From Maricaulis sp034659015 (lineage in GTDB: Bacteria > Pseudomonadota > Alphaproteobacteria > Caulobacterales > Maricaulaceae), in NCBI GenBank assembly GCA_034659015.1, contig JAYEGL010000011.1:182975-246974 (forward strand): 64,000 bases of DNA, written 5' to 3'. Position numbers and translations under genes: made by a program. The notes under the pieces were generated by a model, which was not told the origin of the DNA, searched no databases, and was given only the letters and a program-made list of their open reading frames with translations. Shown here piece by piece: positions 41,696 to 51,313 of the stretch (positions are counted from its first letter, which is position 1; each line of letters opens with the position of its first letter).

Positions 41696-43872
41696 ACCTC
41701 CCCGCCCGGGACATCGCCGATACCGACGCTCTGGCGAATGCGCCGGCGCGTTTCCTGAACCGGGAACTGTCCTGGGTGCGTTTCAACCTGCGCGTCCTGG
41801 AAGAGGCGGAGAACCCGAACCATCCGGTGTTCGAGCGCGTGCGCTTCCTGTCGATCTCGGCCAGCAATCTGGACGAGTTCTACATGGTGCGCGTGGCCGG
41901 CCTGCGCGCCCAGATGCATTCCGGCGTGACCTCGACGAGTATCGACGGGCTGACACCGGCCGAGCAGCTCGAACAGATCCATGCCCTGGCCGGCGAGCTG
42001 ATGGTCAAGCAGCAGCATCTCTGGCGCAAGCTGAAGACCGAGATGGGCAAGGCGGGCGTGAAAGTGCTCGAGCCCAGCCAGATCTCCAGGACGGACGAGG
42101 CGTGGCTGCGGGGCGATTTCCTCAAACACACCCTGCCGGTCATCACGCCGCTGGCGATCGACCCGGCCCATCCTTTCCCCTTCATTCCCAACCTGGGCTT
42201 TGCCCTGGCGCTGCAATTGCGCAAACAGGGCAATGGCAAGCTGATGAATGCGCTGATCCCGCTGCCCAGCGGGGTGAAGCGCTTCGTGGAACTGCCCACC
42301 CGTGCGCGCCGCGACGGCGGCCGTCCGGACCGGCGCTTCATGTCGCTGGAATCGGTGCTGACGCTGTTCGTCGACACGCTCTTCCCGGGCTATGAAGTGC
42401 TCGGAAAGGGCGTCTTCCGGGTGATCCGCGACAGCGATATCGAGGTCGAGGAGGAATCCGAAGACCTGATGCTGGAATTCGAGAACCTGCTGAAGGAACG
42501 CCGCCGCGGTGCCGTGGTCCGCCTGACCATGGAGACCGGCATGCCGCCGGCCCTGCGCGATCTCATTGTCCAGCACATGCATGCCGGACCCCAGGACATC
42601 GTGCCGGTGAACGGCATTCTCGGCCTCTCCCAGGTCGGCCAGCTGATCCCGGACGACCGGCCCGAACACATCTTCAAACCCTATGAGCCGCGCTATCCGG
42701 AACGGATCCGCGATCATGGCGGCGACTGTTTCTCGGCGATCCGGGAAAAGGACATCATCGTCCACCACCCCTATGAGAGTTTCGACGTGGTGGTGGAATT
42801 CCTGCGCCAGGCCGCCGCCGATCCCGACGTGATCGCGATCAAGCAGACGCTCTACCGCACCTCCAAGAACAGCCCCATCGTGGCGGCGCTGATCGAGGCG
42901 GCGGAAAGCGGCAAGAACGTGACCGCGCTGGTCGAGCTGAAGGCGCGTTTCGACGAGGAGGCCAACCTGAAATGGGCGCGCGACCTGGAACGCGCCGGTG
43001 TGCAGGTCGTCTACGGTTTCATCGAGTACAAGACCCACGCGAAGATCTCGCTCGTGGTGCGCCGCGAAGGCTCGGACTTGCGCACCTATGCCCATTTCGG
43101 GACCGGCAACTATCACCCGATCACGGCGCGCATCTATACCGACCTGTCCCTGTTCACCGCCGATCCTGCTTTCGGGCGCGATGCGGGCCGCGTGTTCAAC
43201 TATGTCACCGGCTATGCCCGTCCGGAGAATCTGGAGCGGCTGTCGGTCTCGCCGATCGGGATGAAAGAATTCATCCTCGAGCATATCGAGCGCGAGATCG
43301 AGAATGCCCGCGCCGGCAAGCCCGCGGCGGTCTGGGCCAAGCTCAATTCGCTGGTCCATCCGGAAATCATCGACACGCTCTACCGGGCCAGCCAGGCCGG
43401 TGTACGGGTGGAACTGGTCGTGCGCGGCATCTGCTGCCTGCGTCCGGGCATCAAGGGCCTGTCCGAGAATATCCGCGTGAAATCGATCGTCGGGCGGTTC
43501 CTGGAGCATTCGCGCATCGTGTGTTTTGCAAACGGCGAGGCGATGCCGTCGCCGGCAGCGAAAGTCTTCATCTCCTCGGCCGACTGGATGCCGCGCAATC
43601 TCGACCGCCGGGTCGAGCATCTCTGCCCGATCCAGAATCCGACCGTGCACCGCCAGGTGCTCGACCAGATCATGGTCGCCAACCTGAACGATACCGACCA
43701 GAGCTGGTATATGGACAGCGAGGGCGATTATCACCGCGTGGACGCGGCGAATGTCGACAAACCCTTCAGCGCGCACGCCTATTTCATGACCAATCCCAGC
43801 CTGTCCGGCCGCGGTCATGCGCTCAAGGGCGACCAGCCGCCCACTCTGACCGGCAGCAGTACGGGCAGCTGA
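41692..43872 (+). CDS. ppk1: Polyphosphate kinase 1
   Basis: Makes polyphosphate from ATP. The protein has 726 residues. The N-terminal domain starts RFLNRELSWVRFNLRVLEEA. The head domain has VDTLFPGYEVLGKGVFRV. In the C-terminal domains, VRREG and the autophosphorylated His lie in IEYKTHAKISLV, with FGTGNYHP following and the second His in NLDRRVEHLCPI. The gene overlaps hda by 4 bases and is followed by ppx after 5 bases. Confidence 0.97.
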   Translation: MNLPARDIADTDALANAPARFLNRELSWVRFNLRVLEEAENPNHPVFERVRFLSISASNLDEFYMVRVAGLRAQMHSGVTSTSIDGLTPAEQLEQIHALAGELMVKQQHLWRKLKTEMGKAGVKVLEPSQISRTDEAWLRGDFLKHTLPVITPLAIDPAHPFPFIPNLGFALALQLRKQGNGKLMNALIPLPSGVKRFVELPTRARRDGGRPDRRFMSLESVLTLFVDTLFPGYEVLGKGVFRVIRDSDIEVEEESEDLMLEFENLLKERRRGAVVRLTMETGMPPALRDLIVQHMHAGPQDIVPVNGILGLSQVGQLIPDDRPEHIFKPYEPRYPERIRDHGGDCFSAIREKDIIVHHPYESFDVVVEFLRQAAADPDVIAIKQTLYRTSKNSPIVAALIEAAESGKNVTALVELKARFDEEANLKWARDLERAGVQVVYGFIEYKTHAKISLVVRREGSDLRTYAHFGTGNYHPITARIYTDLSLFTADPAFGRDAGRVFNYVTGYARPENLERLSVSPIGMKEFILEHIEREIENARAGKPAAVWAKLNSLVHPEIIDTLYRASQAGVRVELVVRGICCLRPGIKGLSENIRVKSIVGRFLEHSRIVCFANGEAMPSPAAKVFISSADWMPRNLDRRVEHLCPIQNPTVHRQVLDQIMVANLNDTDQSWYMDSEGDYHRVDAANVDKPFSAHAYFMTNPSLSGRGHALKGDQPPTLTGSSTGS

Positions 43873-43877
43873 GCGCC

Positions 43878-45398
43878 TTGGACGAAAATACCCAGTCCAT
43901 CGAACCCTTGATCGCGGAAACCGCGATCCACCGCGACATCGCGGTGATCGATGTCGGCTCCAACTCGGTGCGCCTGGTGCATTTCCGGGTCGAGGGCCGG
44001 GCCTTGTGGCCGATCTTCAACGAGAAGGTCATGGCCGGGCTGGGCCGCGGCGTACGCGAGACGGGCAAGCTGCACGAAGAGGGCCGGGAGGTCGCGCTCA
44101 AGGCGCTCAAGCGCTTCCAGCGCCTGCTCGATGCCAAGGGCGTGGTGGAACGTCATGTCGTAGCCACGGCCGCCGTGCGCAATGCGGCGGACGGACCGAA
44201 ATTCGTGGCCGACGTGGCCGATCTGACGGGGCTGGAGATGCGCGTCCTGTCCGGTGAAGACGAGGCGCGACTGTCGGCGATGGGCGTGCTGGCCGGCATT
44301 CCCGATGCACGTGGCGTGATGGGCGATCTGGGCGGTTCCAGCCTGGAGCTCACCCCCCTGGCCGACGGTGCCGTGGGCGCTGGACGAACCTTTGCGCTGG
44401 GGCCGCAGGCGGTGATGAGCGGCGATGCGTTCGACAGCGCCGCCGCGCAGGCGATGATCGACGAACAGCTCGCAGGTGTGCTGGATAGCCGGGGCGGTTC
44501 GTTCTACGCCATCGGCGGGGCCTGGCGCGCCATGGCGCAACTGGCCTTCGCCCGGTTCGATCATCCGCTTCACGTTGTTCACCAGTTCGAACTGACGGCC
44601 GGGAAGGCACTGGAACTGGCGCGGCTGGCCAGCCGGCTCAGCGCCGCTTCGCTGACGGGGACGCCGGGCCTGTCCTCGCGCCGAGTGACCACACTGCCCT
44701 ATGCCGCGCTGCTGCTGCGCCGGGTCATCCATCATGGCGGTTTCGAGCGCGTCATCTTTTCCGCCTACGGCGTGCGCGAAGGCGTGCTGGCCGACGGGCT
44801 GCCGCCCGATCTTCTGGCCACCGATCCGCTGATCGCCGGTGCCGAAGCGATGTCGCGCCCGTCTTCCCCGGCGCCGGATTTCGGCCGTGCGCTGGCTGCC
44901 TGGATTGCGCCGGCCATGCGGGAGGTGGAGACCGCTTTCGATCCGGTGCGCGACCGTGTGCTGCAGGAAGCGGGTGCCCGTCTGACCGATCTCGGCGCGC
45001 GCTTCCACCCCGATCACCGCGCGGACCTGGCTCGCGACACCGTGCTCTATGCGCCGTTTGCCGGCGTCACGCATGCCGAACGCGCCTTCCTGGCTGCCGC
45101 AATCCACTATCGCTATGCCGGCAAACGCGGCGCGCTGGAAAAGCATGAAGAGTTCGGCCTGCTCACCACCGACCAGCACAATGTTGCCCAGATGATGGGG
45201 TGCGCCCTGCGTCTCGGTGCGAAACTCTCGGGCCGCGCGCCGCGCCTGCTCGACCGGTTCAACCTGTCGGTGACCCCACAGCACGTCCGTCTGTCCGTCG
45301 ACGAGAGCGTGCGCGACCTCTATGTCGAGCGGTCGCTTTCCCTTCTGGACAATCTCGCCCGCGCCATCGGCCGGGAAGGGCATGTGGACTACGTCTGA
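43878..45398 (+). CDS. ppx: Exopolyphosphatase (Ppx/GppA family)
   Basis: Removes phosphate from polyphosphate ends (or the 5' phosphate of pppGpp). The sequence runs in frame to the ppk overlap, and a TTG at 43878, 5 bases after the ppk stop, is taken as the start, giving 506 residues. IAVIDVGSNSVRLVHF is the ASKHA nucleotide fold signature. GDLGGSSLELTPL and VHQFELTAGKALELARL follow. The C-terminal HD-like part has IHYRYAGKRG. The start codon is uncertain because there is no strong ribosome-binding site. Confidence 0.9.
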   Translation: MDENTQSIEPLIAETAIHRDIAVIDVGSNSVRLVHFRVEGRALWPIFNEKVMAGLGRGVRETGKLHEEGREVALKALKRFQRLLDAKGVVERHVVATAAVRNAADGPKFVADVADLTGLEMRVLSGEDEARLSAMGVLAGIPDARGVMGDLGGSSLELTPLADGAVGAGRTFALGPQAVMSGDAFDSAAAQAMIDEQLAGVLDSRGGSFYAIGGAWRAMAQLAFARFDHPLHVVHQFELTAGKALELARLASRLSAASLTGTPGLSSRRVTTLPYAALLLRRVIHHGGFERVIFSAYGVREGVLADGLPPDLLATDPLIAGAEAMSRPSSPAPDFGRALAAWIAPAMREVETAFDPVRDRVLQEAGARLTDLGARFHPDHRADLARDTVLYAPFAGVTHAERAFLAAAIHYRYAGKRGALEKHEEFGLLTTDQHNVAQMMGCALRLGAKLSGRAPRLLDRFNLSVTPQHVRLSVDESVRDLYVERSLSLLDNLARAIGREGHVDYV

Positions 45399-45526
45399 CG
45401 TCCCTGGCGCGGGACAGGGTCATAAAATATGCCGTCGCGTCACGGCGTCTTAACCCTCTTTCTTTTCGGCCTGTAAGGGATTGCCGCGCCAGTCTGGCCG
45501 CAAGGGACAGCAAGGCACCGCAATTC

Positions 45527-47827
45527 ATGTTCAAGCGCGTCGGGGAATACCTGTTTTCCCCCGTGTCCATTGCCGGCGACGATGCCGACTGGATACGGGC
45601 GAGGCAGCTGGACGCCTTCCGGCGCTTCAGCCCCATCGCGGCATGCGCCAATATTGCCAATGCAATCCTCGTTGCCGCCGTGCTCATGCAGACGCAACGG
45701 ATGTGGCTCGGCCTCTTCTGGGCCGCCGCGATCACGGCGCCCAACGTGCTCCACCTGATGGCATGGCGCCGTCATCGCCACCGCCCGCGAGGCTCGGCGG
45801 CTTCGCCGCGGGCGCTGCGCCGCAATCTGCGCGATACCGTGATCCTCGCCCTTGTCTGGGCGACTTTTCCGATCCTGTTCTACGATTCCATGGCGGGGTC
45901 CTTCCAGGCCGCGGTCACGGCCGTTACGGTCGGCATGCTGTGCGGCGGCGCCTTCATGCTCTGCACCCTGCCGCGTTCGGCCATGGCGTGGATCGGCCTG
46001 CTGACCCTCGGCGCGCTGATCGCCCTGTTTCGCAGCCCCGACCCCGTGGAGCTCTACGTTGCGGGCCTCCTGGTCGTCTATTCGGGCGTTCTGGTCTACA
46101 GCGTGCGCTGGTTCCACACCGAATTCGTACGCCGTCTGCAGGGCGAACGCCTGGCCCAGCAGCAGACCGATCTGATCGGGCTTCTGCTGCACGATTTCGA
46201 GGAGGCCGCCTCGGACTGGCTGTGGCGGACGGATGCCGACGGCCGGATCGTGTCCGGCCTGCCCCGTTTCGATGTGGAGCCCGCCCTCCGGTCCGGCGAT
46301 CGCGTGCCGGGCTTCCTACAGCTGTTCGAAAAAGGACAAGCGGCCAATGAGCTGGCCCGCCGGATGGCCGCGGAGGACAGTTTTTCCGATCATGAAATCC
46401 GCCTGGCCGGAGATGGCGGCGTGCGCTGGGTCAGCCTGGCCGGCAAGCCGCGTTACGAAAACGGCCGGTTCGCGGGCTATCAGGGCGTGGCGTCCGATAT
46501 CACGTCGGCCCGCGAGAGCGCCGAGCGCGTGGAATACATGGCCACGCATGATTCCCTGACCGGCCTGGGCAATCGCTGCACACTCATGCGCGCGCTCGAA
46601 GAGTGTATGGACACCCAGCGCGGCTGCAGCCTGCTCCTGCTCGACCTGGACCGGTTCAAGGTGATCAATGACACGATGGGGCATGCGGTAGGCGACCGGG
46701 TGCTGACCGTTGTCGCCGACCGGCTGCGCCACGTCGTCGGCCGCAAGGGCGCGGTCTGCCGGATGGGCGGTGACGAGTTCGCGATCGTGGTCACCGAGGG
46801 CTGCCGCGACGCGCCCTTCCTGGCACGCCAGATCGTCGATGCGGTGGAATTGCCGATCACCATCGAGGATGCCGTACTGGACTGTTCCACCTGCGTGGGC
46901 ATCCGCCATCTCGGCGCGGGCGACAGCTGTGCCCAGGTCGTGATGAGCCAGGCCGATATCGCGCTCTACCGCGCCAAGGCGAGCGGCCATGGCAATGTCG
47001 TGGAATTCGACCGCACCATGGATGTCGAGGCGCAGGAATTGATGCGGCTCGAGCGCGATTTGCGGTCGGCTGTCGAAGACGGGCAGATCCATCTTCTTTA
47101 CCAGCCCCTGATCGATATCGACCGGGCGCGTACGACCGGCTGCGAGGCGCTGCTGCGCTGGACCCATCCCGAACATGGTCCCATTCCGCCGGACCGTTTC
47201 ATCGAGATCGCCGAGCGCTGCGGGCTGATCGTGCCGATCGGCGAGTGGGTGATCCGTTCGGTGGTTGCCGCGGCGGCGCGGATCGACCCGGATGTGCGGG
47301 TCGCGGTCAATGTCTCGCCGGTGCAGTTGCGCAACCCCAATCTGCCGGCCGTCTTCACCGAGGCCCTGACGGTACACGGCGTGGATCCCGCGCGGATCGA
47401 GGTGGAAATCACGGAATCGGTCCTGCTTGCCGACACCGACGCCAACCTGTCAGTGCTTCAGAGCCTGCGCGAACTGGGACTGAAGATCAGCCTCGACGAT
47501 TTCGGGACCGGCTATTCCTCGTTCAGCTATCTGCGCAAATTCGCCTTCGACAAGCTGAAGATCGATCGGAGCTTCGTCGAGCCGCTCGACCGCGAGCCGC
47601 AATCCATCTCCATCGTGGGGTCGATCAATGCGCTCGCCAAGGCGCTGAAGATGACGACGGTGGCCGAAGGCGTGGAGACCGAGCGGCAGTTCGAGGCAGT
47701 ACGCATCATCGGCTGCGACCAGGCCCAGGGCTATCTCTTCGCCCGTCCGCTGACACTGGATGCTCTTGTCGATTACATCGACGCCGAGTGCAGCGGCGAG
47801 GTTCAGAGAACCGGGACGTCGCCCTAG
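45527..47827 (+). CDS. Membrane GGDEF-EAL cyclic di-GMP protein with PAS domain
   Basis: A 766-residue protein, start ATG 45527. The N-terminal 200 residues have five or six hydrophobic segments, then a PAS-like region (about 215-320, with WLWRTDADGRIVSG and GYQGVASDITSARE). The diguanylate cyclase domain has intact GGDEF at 414-418, and the phosphodiesterase has EALLRW at 540-545 plus DDFGTGYSSFSYL and DRSFV. Both catalytic motifs look complete, so either or both activities are possible. It is downstream of ppx by 128 bases and convergent with rnd, which lies 1 base away. Confidence 0.93.
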   Translation: MFKRVGEYLFSPVSIAGDDADWIRARQLDAFRRFSPIAACANIANAILVAAVLMQTQRMWLGLFWAAAITAPNVLHLMAWRRHRHRPRGSAASPRALRRNLRDTVILALVWATFPILFYDSMAGSFQAAVTAVTVGMLCGGAFMLCTLPRSAMAWIGLLTLGALIALFRSPDPVELYVAGLLVVYSGVLVYSVRWFHTEFVRRLQGERLAQQQTDLIGLLLHDFEEAASDWLWRTDADGRIVSGLPRFDVEPALRSGDRVPGFLQLFEKGQAANELARRMAAEDSFSDHEIRLAGDGGVRWVSLAGKPRYENGRFAGYQGVASDITSARESAERVEYMATHDSLTGLGNRCTLMRALEECMDTQRGCSLLLLDLDRFKVINDTMGHAVGDRVLTVVADRLRHVVGRKGAVCRMGGDEFAIVVTEGCRDAPFLARQIVDAVELPITIEDAVLDCSTCVGIRHLGAGDSCAQVVMSQADIALYRAKASGHGNVVEFDRTMDVEAQELMRLERDLRSAVEDGQIHLLYQPLIDIDRARTTGCEALLRWTHPEHGPIPPDRFIEIAERCGLIVPIGEWVIRSVVAAAARIDPDVRVAVNVSPVQLRNPNLPAVFTEALTVHGVDPARIEVEITESVLLADTDANLSVLQSLRELGLKISLDDFGTGYSSFSYLRKFAFDKLKIDRSFVEPLDREPQSISIVGSINALAKALKMTTVAEGVETERQFEAVRIIGCDQAQGYLFARPLTLDALVDYIDAECSGEVQRTGTSP

Positions 47828-47828
47828 C

Positions 47829-48986
47829 CTAGCCGACTTCGCTCACACACACCTTGCCGTCCTTGAGCGTCAGGGACAGCTCGCCCTTCTTCAGCCGCAT
47901 GGCCGGGTCGCCGAACACCTCCTTGCGCCAGCCTTTCATGGCTGCCACATCGGCGTCGTCGGACATGGCGATCTGTTCCAGGTCGGGCACGGTGGCCAGC
48001 AGTCGCGGCGCGACACCGGCCTCTTCGGCGATGTATTTCAGCAGGACCTTGAGCAGTTCCACCGTCGGACCGGTGCCCTGGGGCGGCGGAGCGGATTTCT
48101 CCACCTTGGGGGCATAACTCTCCGCCGCGGCGAGGGCGGCCGACATCTTCTCGAACAGTCGGCGGGCCGGGGCGGAGCGCTCGAAGCCTTTCGGCACGGC
48201 GCGCAGGCCGGTCAGCTGGTCCGGCTCGGTCGGCGCGACATTGGCGATCTCGTAGATCGCATCGTCCTTCATCACGCGCTGGCGCGGCATGTCGCGGGTC
48301 TGGGCCTCGGTCTCGCGCCACGCAGCGGCGGCGCGCAGGGCGGCGAGCCATTTCGGACTGTTCTTGCGGAGCTTCATCCGGCGCCAGCTCTCTTCCGGGT
48401 CCAGCCGGTAGGTGTCCGGATTGGTGAGGATCTTCATCTCCTCGGCGAGCCATCCGGTCCGGTTTTTCTTTTCCAGCTGTTCCTGCATGATCGGGTAGAG
48501 GTCGCGCAGGTGGGTGACGTCGGCGATCGCATATTCCAGCTGGGCGTTGCTGAGCGGGCGGCGCGACCAGTCGGTAAAGCGCGGCCCCTTGTCGATCGGG
48601 CGTTTCAGGAGCGCCTTGACCAGGGCGTCATAGGCGATCGAGTCGCCCAGGCCCAGCGCCATGGCGGCAACCTGGCTGTCGAACATCGGGTGCGGGATCA
48701 GGCTGTCACCGCCGCGGTGGAAAAAGATCTCCAGATCCTGCCGTGCCGCATGGAAGACCTTCATGATGCGCTCGTCGGCCATCAGCTCCCAGAACGGCTC
48801 CAGGTCGATGCCGTCGGCCAGCGGATCGATGATCACCTCCGTCGGGCCGGCGGCCGCCTGGATCAGGCAGAGCTGGGGCCAGTACACCGTCTCCCGCATG
48901 AATTCGGTGTCGACGGCTACGTATTCGTTCTGGAGGAGGTCGTCACAGGCCTGATCGAGGGCCTCGGTCGTTGTAATGATGTTCAT
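47829..48986 (-). CDS. rnd: Ribonuclease D
   Basis: A 385-residue DEDDy 3'-5' exoribonuclease of tRNA and stable RNA 3' processing. The ATG at 48986 is chosen (MNIITTTEAL); longer frames are not supported. D26 and E28 are in VAVDTEFMRE, the second Asp is in VFHAARQDLEIF, and the third motif Tyr-Asp is in LEYAIADVTHLRDLY. A C-terminal HRDC-type region follows (about 200-290). It is the last gene of the acyltransferase-MFS-rnd run, with a 37-base gap. Confidence 0.94.
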   Translation of the reverse strand: MNIITTTEALDQACDDLLQNEYVAVDTEFMRETVYWPQLCLIQAAAGPTEVIIDPLADGIDLEPFWELMADERIMKVFHAARQDLEIFFHRGGDSLIPHPMFDSQVAAMALGLGDSIAYDALVKALLKRPIDKGPRFTDWSRRPLSNAQLEYAIADVTHLRDLYPIMQEQLEKKNRTGWLAEEMKILTNPDTYRLDPEESWRRMKLRKNSPKWLAALRAAAAWRETEAQTRDMPRQRVMKDDAIYEIANVAPTEPDQLTGLRAVPKGFERSAPARRLFEKMSAALAAAESYAPKVEKSAPPPQGTGPTVELLKVLLKYIAEEAGVAPRLLATVPDLEQIAMSDDADVAAMKGWRKEVFGDPAMRLKKGELSLTLKDGKVCVSEVG

Positions 48987-49023
48987 GGAGCGGCCGTTTA
49001 GCGCGGTGCGAGTGATTTGGCCA

Positions 49024-50343
49024 TCAGGAAGGCGAGTCAGTTGCACGCCGCCACCGCAAAGACAGCCGCCAGGCAATGACGGCGCCGGCCAGAAGGCTGA
49101 TGGCGGATATTGTCAGGAAGGCGGTCTGGATCGGCAGGGCGAGGGCGGCGATGACGGCAAGCACGAACTGGCCGCCGGTCGCCGTGGCCGCATTGAGAAT
49201 GCCGCCGGCCGCCAGCAGGCGTCCGCGCAGTTCTGCCGGCGCCCGGCGCTGGGCCATGGCCTGCAGCGGCACGACAAAGAGACCGGCCGAAACCGCCGCC
49301 ATGCCGAGATCGACCAGGATGCGCAGATTGGCGGGGTCGGCGAGGAAGGCGTTCGCCGCAATCAGGTCGGCGCCTTCGGGGGTGAGCGGGTTGGACCAGG
49401 TGTGCAGTGCCACATCGCCTGCGAACACGACCACGCCCAGCGCGCCGGCGATGGAGAAGGGCAGGGCGTCGCCATCCCCGCTCAACGCGCCGCACAACAC
49501 GGCGCCCAGGGCCGCGCCGACCGTGAAGAGAGCTGAGAAGAGCAGAACCACGGTTTCGTCGGCGCCGAGCACCGAGGCCGTAAAGACCGGCATCAGCGTG
49601 ATGATCGAGGCGGCTAGCATCCAGAACCAGGCGACGCCCATCAGCGGGCGCAGCACGTCCGGTGCCTTGAGGGCAAAGCCGGCGACGCGAACTGTCTCGG
49701 CGACGAAGTTGACGGACAACGCCATGTCCGGCTGCGAGGCCGGCGCCTCGGGCAATTGCCGTATCGCGAGCCAGCCGACGATCGCCATCACGACCAGCCC
49801 GCCGCCCACGGCTTCCGGCCCGACGGCCTGGGTGACCAGCCAGGTCCCTGTCCCGATCCCGATCAGGACCGAGACGTTGAGACAGCCGGAAATCAGGGCG
49901 TTCGCCGGCACCAGCTCGTGATCGGCCAGCAGGGTGGGCAGGGCGGAATTCTTGGCCGGCGTGAAAAAGGCCGACTGGGTGCCCATCAGGAAGAGCGCGG
50001 CCATCAGGAGGTGGGGCTGTTCGAGAATGAAGCCCAGCGCCGTGAGCGCCATCAGCCAGATTTCGGCAAACTTGGCGATGCGCATGATGCGGGTGCGGTC
50101 GAACTTGTCCGCCATGCGCCCGGCGACCGCGGAAAACAGGAAGATCGGCACGGTGAACATGGACGCCGCCACCGACACGAGTGTCAGCCGGTCCAGGCCG
50201 AACAGGGTGAGCCCTTCGAACGTGATCAGCGTGACCAGCGCATAGCGGAAGAAATTGTCGTTGAAGGCCCCCAGGGACTGGGCAACCAGCAGGGGCAGGA
50301 AACGCGTCTGCGTCACCAGCCGGGCGGCGATCCTGGCACTCAT
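49024..50343 (-). CDS. MFS transporter, LplT-like
   Basis: A 439-residue carrier with 11-12 hydrophobic spans, beginning at the ATG overlapping the acyltransferase stop. The first span FNDNFFRYALVTLITFEG resembles LplT/Aas-type carriers, which flip lysophospholipids for reacylation, and the next loop has AVAGRMADKFDRTRIM, a standard MFS motif A. The gene directly upstream is a 1-acylglycerol-type acyltransferase, matching the LplT-Aas functional pair. The substrate is inferred, not shown. Confidence 0.83.
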   Translation of the reverse strand: MSARIAARLVTQTRFLPLLVAQSLGAFNDNFFRYALVTLITFEGLTLFGLDRLTLVSVAASMFTVPIFLFSAVAGRMADKFDRTRIMRIAKFAEIWLMALTALGFILEQPHLLMAALFLMGTQSAFFTPAKNSALPTLLADHELVPANALISGCLNVSVLIGIGTGTWLVTQAVGPEAVGGGLVVMAIVGWLAIRQLPEAPASQPDMALSVNFVAETVRVAGFALKAPDVLRPLMGVAWFWMLAASIITLMPVFTASVLGADETVVLLFSALFTVGAALGAVLCGALSGDGDALPFSIAGALGVVVFAGDVALHTWSNPLTPEGADLIAANAFLADPANLRILVDLGMAAVSAGLFVVPLQAMAQRRAPAELRGRLLAAGGILNAATATGGQFVLAVIAALALPIQTAFLTISAISLLAGAVIAWRLSLRWRRATDSPS

Positions 50344-51077
50344 GACACGGTCTCCGTGCCGGTTTCGCGGAGCGCGCGCCCTTCGGCCTCGAGGGCGCGG
50401 GTGCGCGCTTCGATACGGGTCATCAGGCGCGGCAGGAAAGCGTCGCGCGGCAGGCCGGGCGGGATGGGGTCGAGAAACTCGATCACCGCCGGGCCGGGAC
50501 ACTTGGTCCACTCATTCTTCGGCCAGCGCAGGCCGGTATTGGTGGCGACGGGCACAACCGGGCGATCCAGCGTTTCGTACATGAGGTGGACGCCCTTGCG
50601 GTAGCGCCTGGCCTCGCCGACATCGGCCAGCTTGCCTTCCGGGTAGATCAGGAAGGGGCGCGGATCGTCGGCGGCCCGTTCCAGCGCGGCCGTCATGCGT
50701 CCTTCCGCCGACCGGTCGCCGGGCGAATTCACCATGGTGGCACCCGAGCGGGCCACAATGCGCGAGACCAGCGGGAATTTCGCCACGGCGCTGCCGATGA
50801 TGAAATTGATGTCGCCGACAATGGCCATCATCAGGAAGCCGTCGGCCCAGGACTGGTGTTTCGAGGCGATGATCACCGGCCGGTTCCGGGGCGGCGTGCC
50901 GCGCACCTCGATGCGGATACCCATCACGGTGCGCATGAGCAGCCGGATGGTCCGGCTGCCGGTCCGCAGGGTCGCCCGAAGCGGTTCCGGCCGGGGCAGG
51001 AAGGAGAGGGCCGCGCAGACGAGGACGAAGATCGCCACGGTCGCATAGAAGAGCACGTTGAAAACGGTCGATCGCAT
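50340..51077 (-). CDS. Lysophospholipid/1-acyl-sn-glycerol-3-phosphate acyltransferase (PlsC family)
   Basis: A 245-residue membrane-bound acyltransferase. The N-terminal span is about residues 8-28. The catalytic H-x4-D motif is in KHQSWADG. Further conserved parts are FPEG-like LIYPEGKLAD and VPVATNTG. The ATG at 51077 is preferred over an upstream frame open to 51323, as the extension is low-complexity. It is coupled to the LplT-like MFS gene by a 4-base overlap, which suggests reacylation of phospholipids or phosphatidic acid synthesis. Confidence 0.87.
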   Translation of the reverse strand: MRSTVFNVLFYATVAIFVLVCAALSFLPRPEPLRATLRTGSRTIRLLMRTVMGIRIEVRGTPPRNRPVIIASKHQSWADGFLMMAIVGDINFIIGSAVAKFPLVSRIVARSGATMVNSPGDRSAEGRMTAALERAADDPRPFLIYPEGKLADVGEARRYRKGVHLMYETLDRPVVPVATNTGLRWPKNEWTKCPGPAVIEFLDPIPPGLPRDAFLPRLMTRIEARTRALEAEGRALRETGTETVS

Positions 51078-51313
51078 GTCACTCCCCGGATCTCGGCCTG
51101 ACCCTGGCAGCATCTGGTGTGCCGCTCCGGACCGGCCGGGGCCGAGACTGCGCGTGTTCTGCCGGTGGCGCAAATCTTCGGGCGCCCGTGCCTGCGGGAC
51201 AGGCGGGGCGGTCACATCCCAACTGCGCCCCAGACCCCGCGCAGCTTGACATTTCACCCTGCAAACCGGCACATCGCGGCACCTGTCTAACACCGTTCCC
51301 GGACGCTTTACCC

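Noticed and set aside
41245..43818. An 857-codon open frame on the minus strand
   Set aside because: It is antisense to hda and ppk1, both unmistakable genes. No motif was seen.
42972..43877. The first 300 codons of the open frame that continues into ppx
   Set aside because: This part is in another frame of ppk1 and has no Ppx similarity. The ppx start is taken at TTG 43878.
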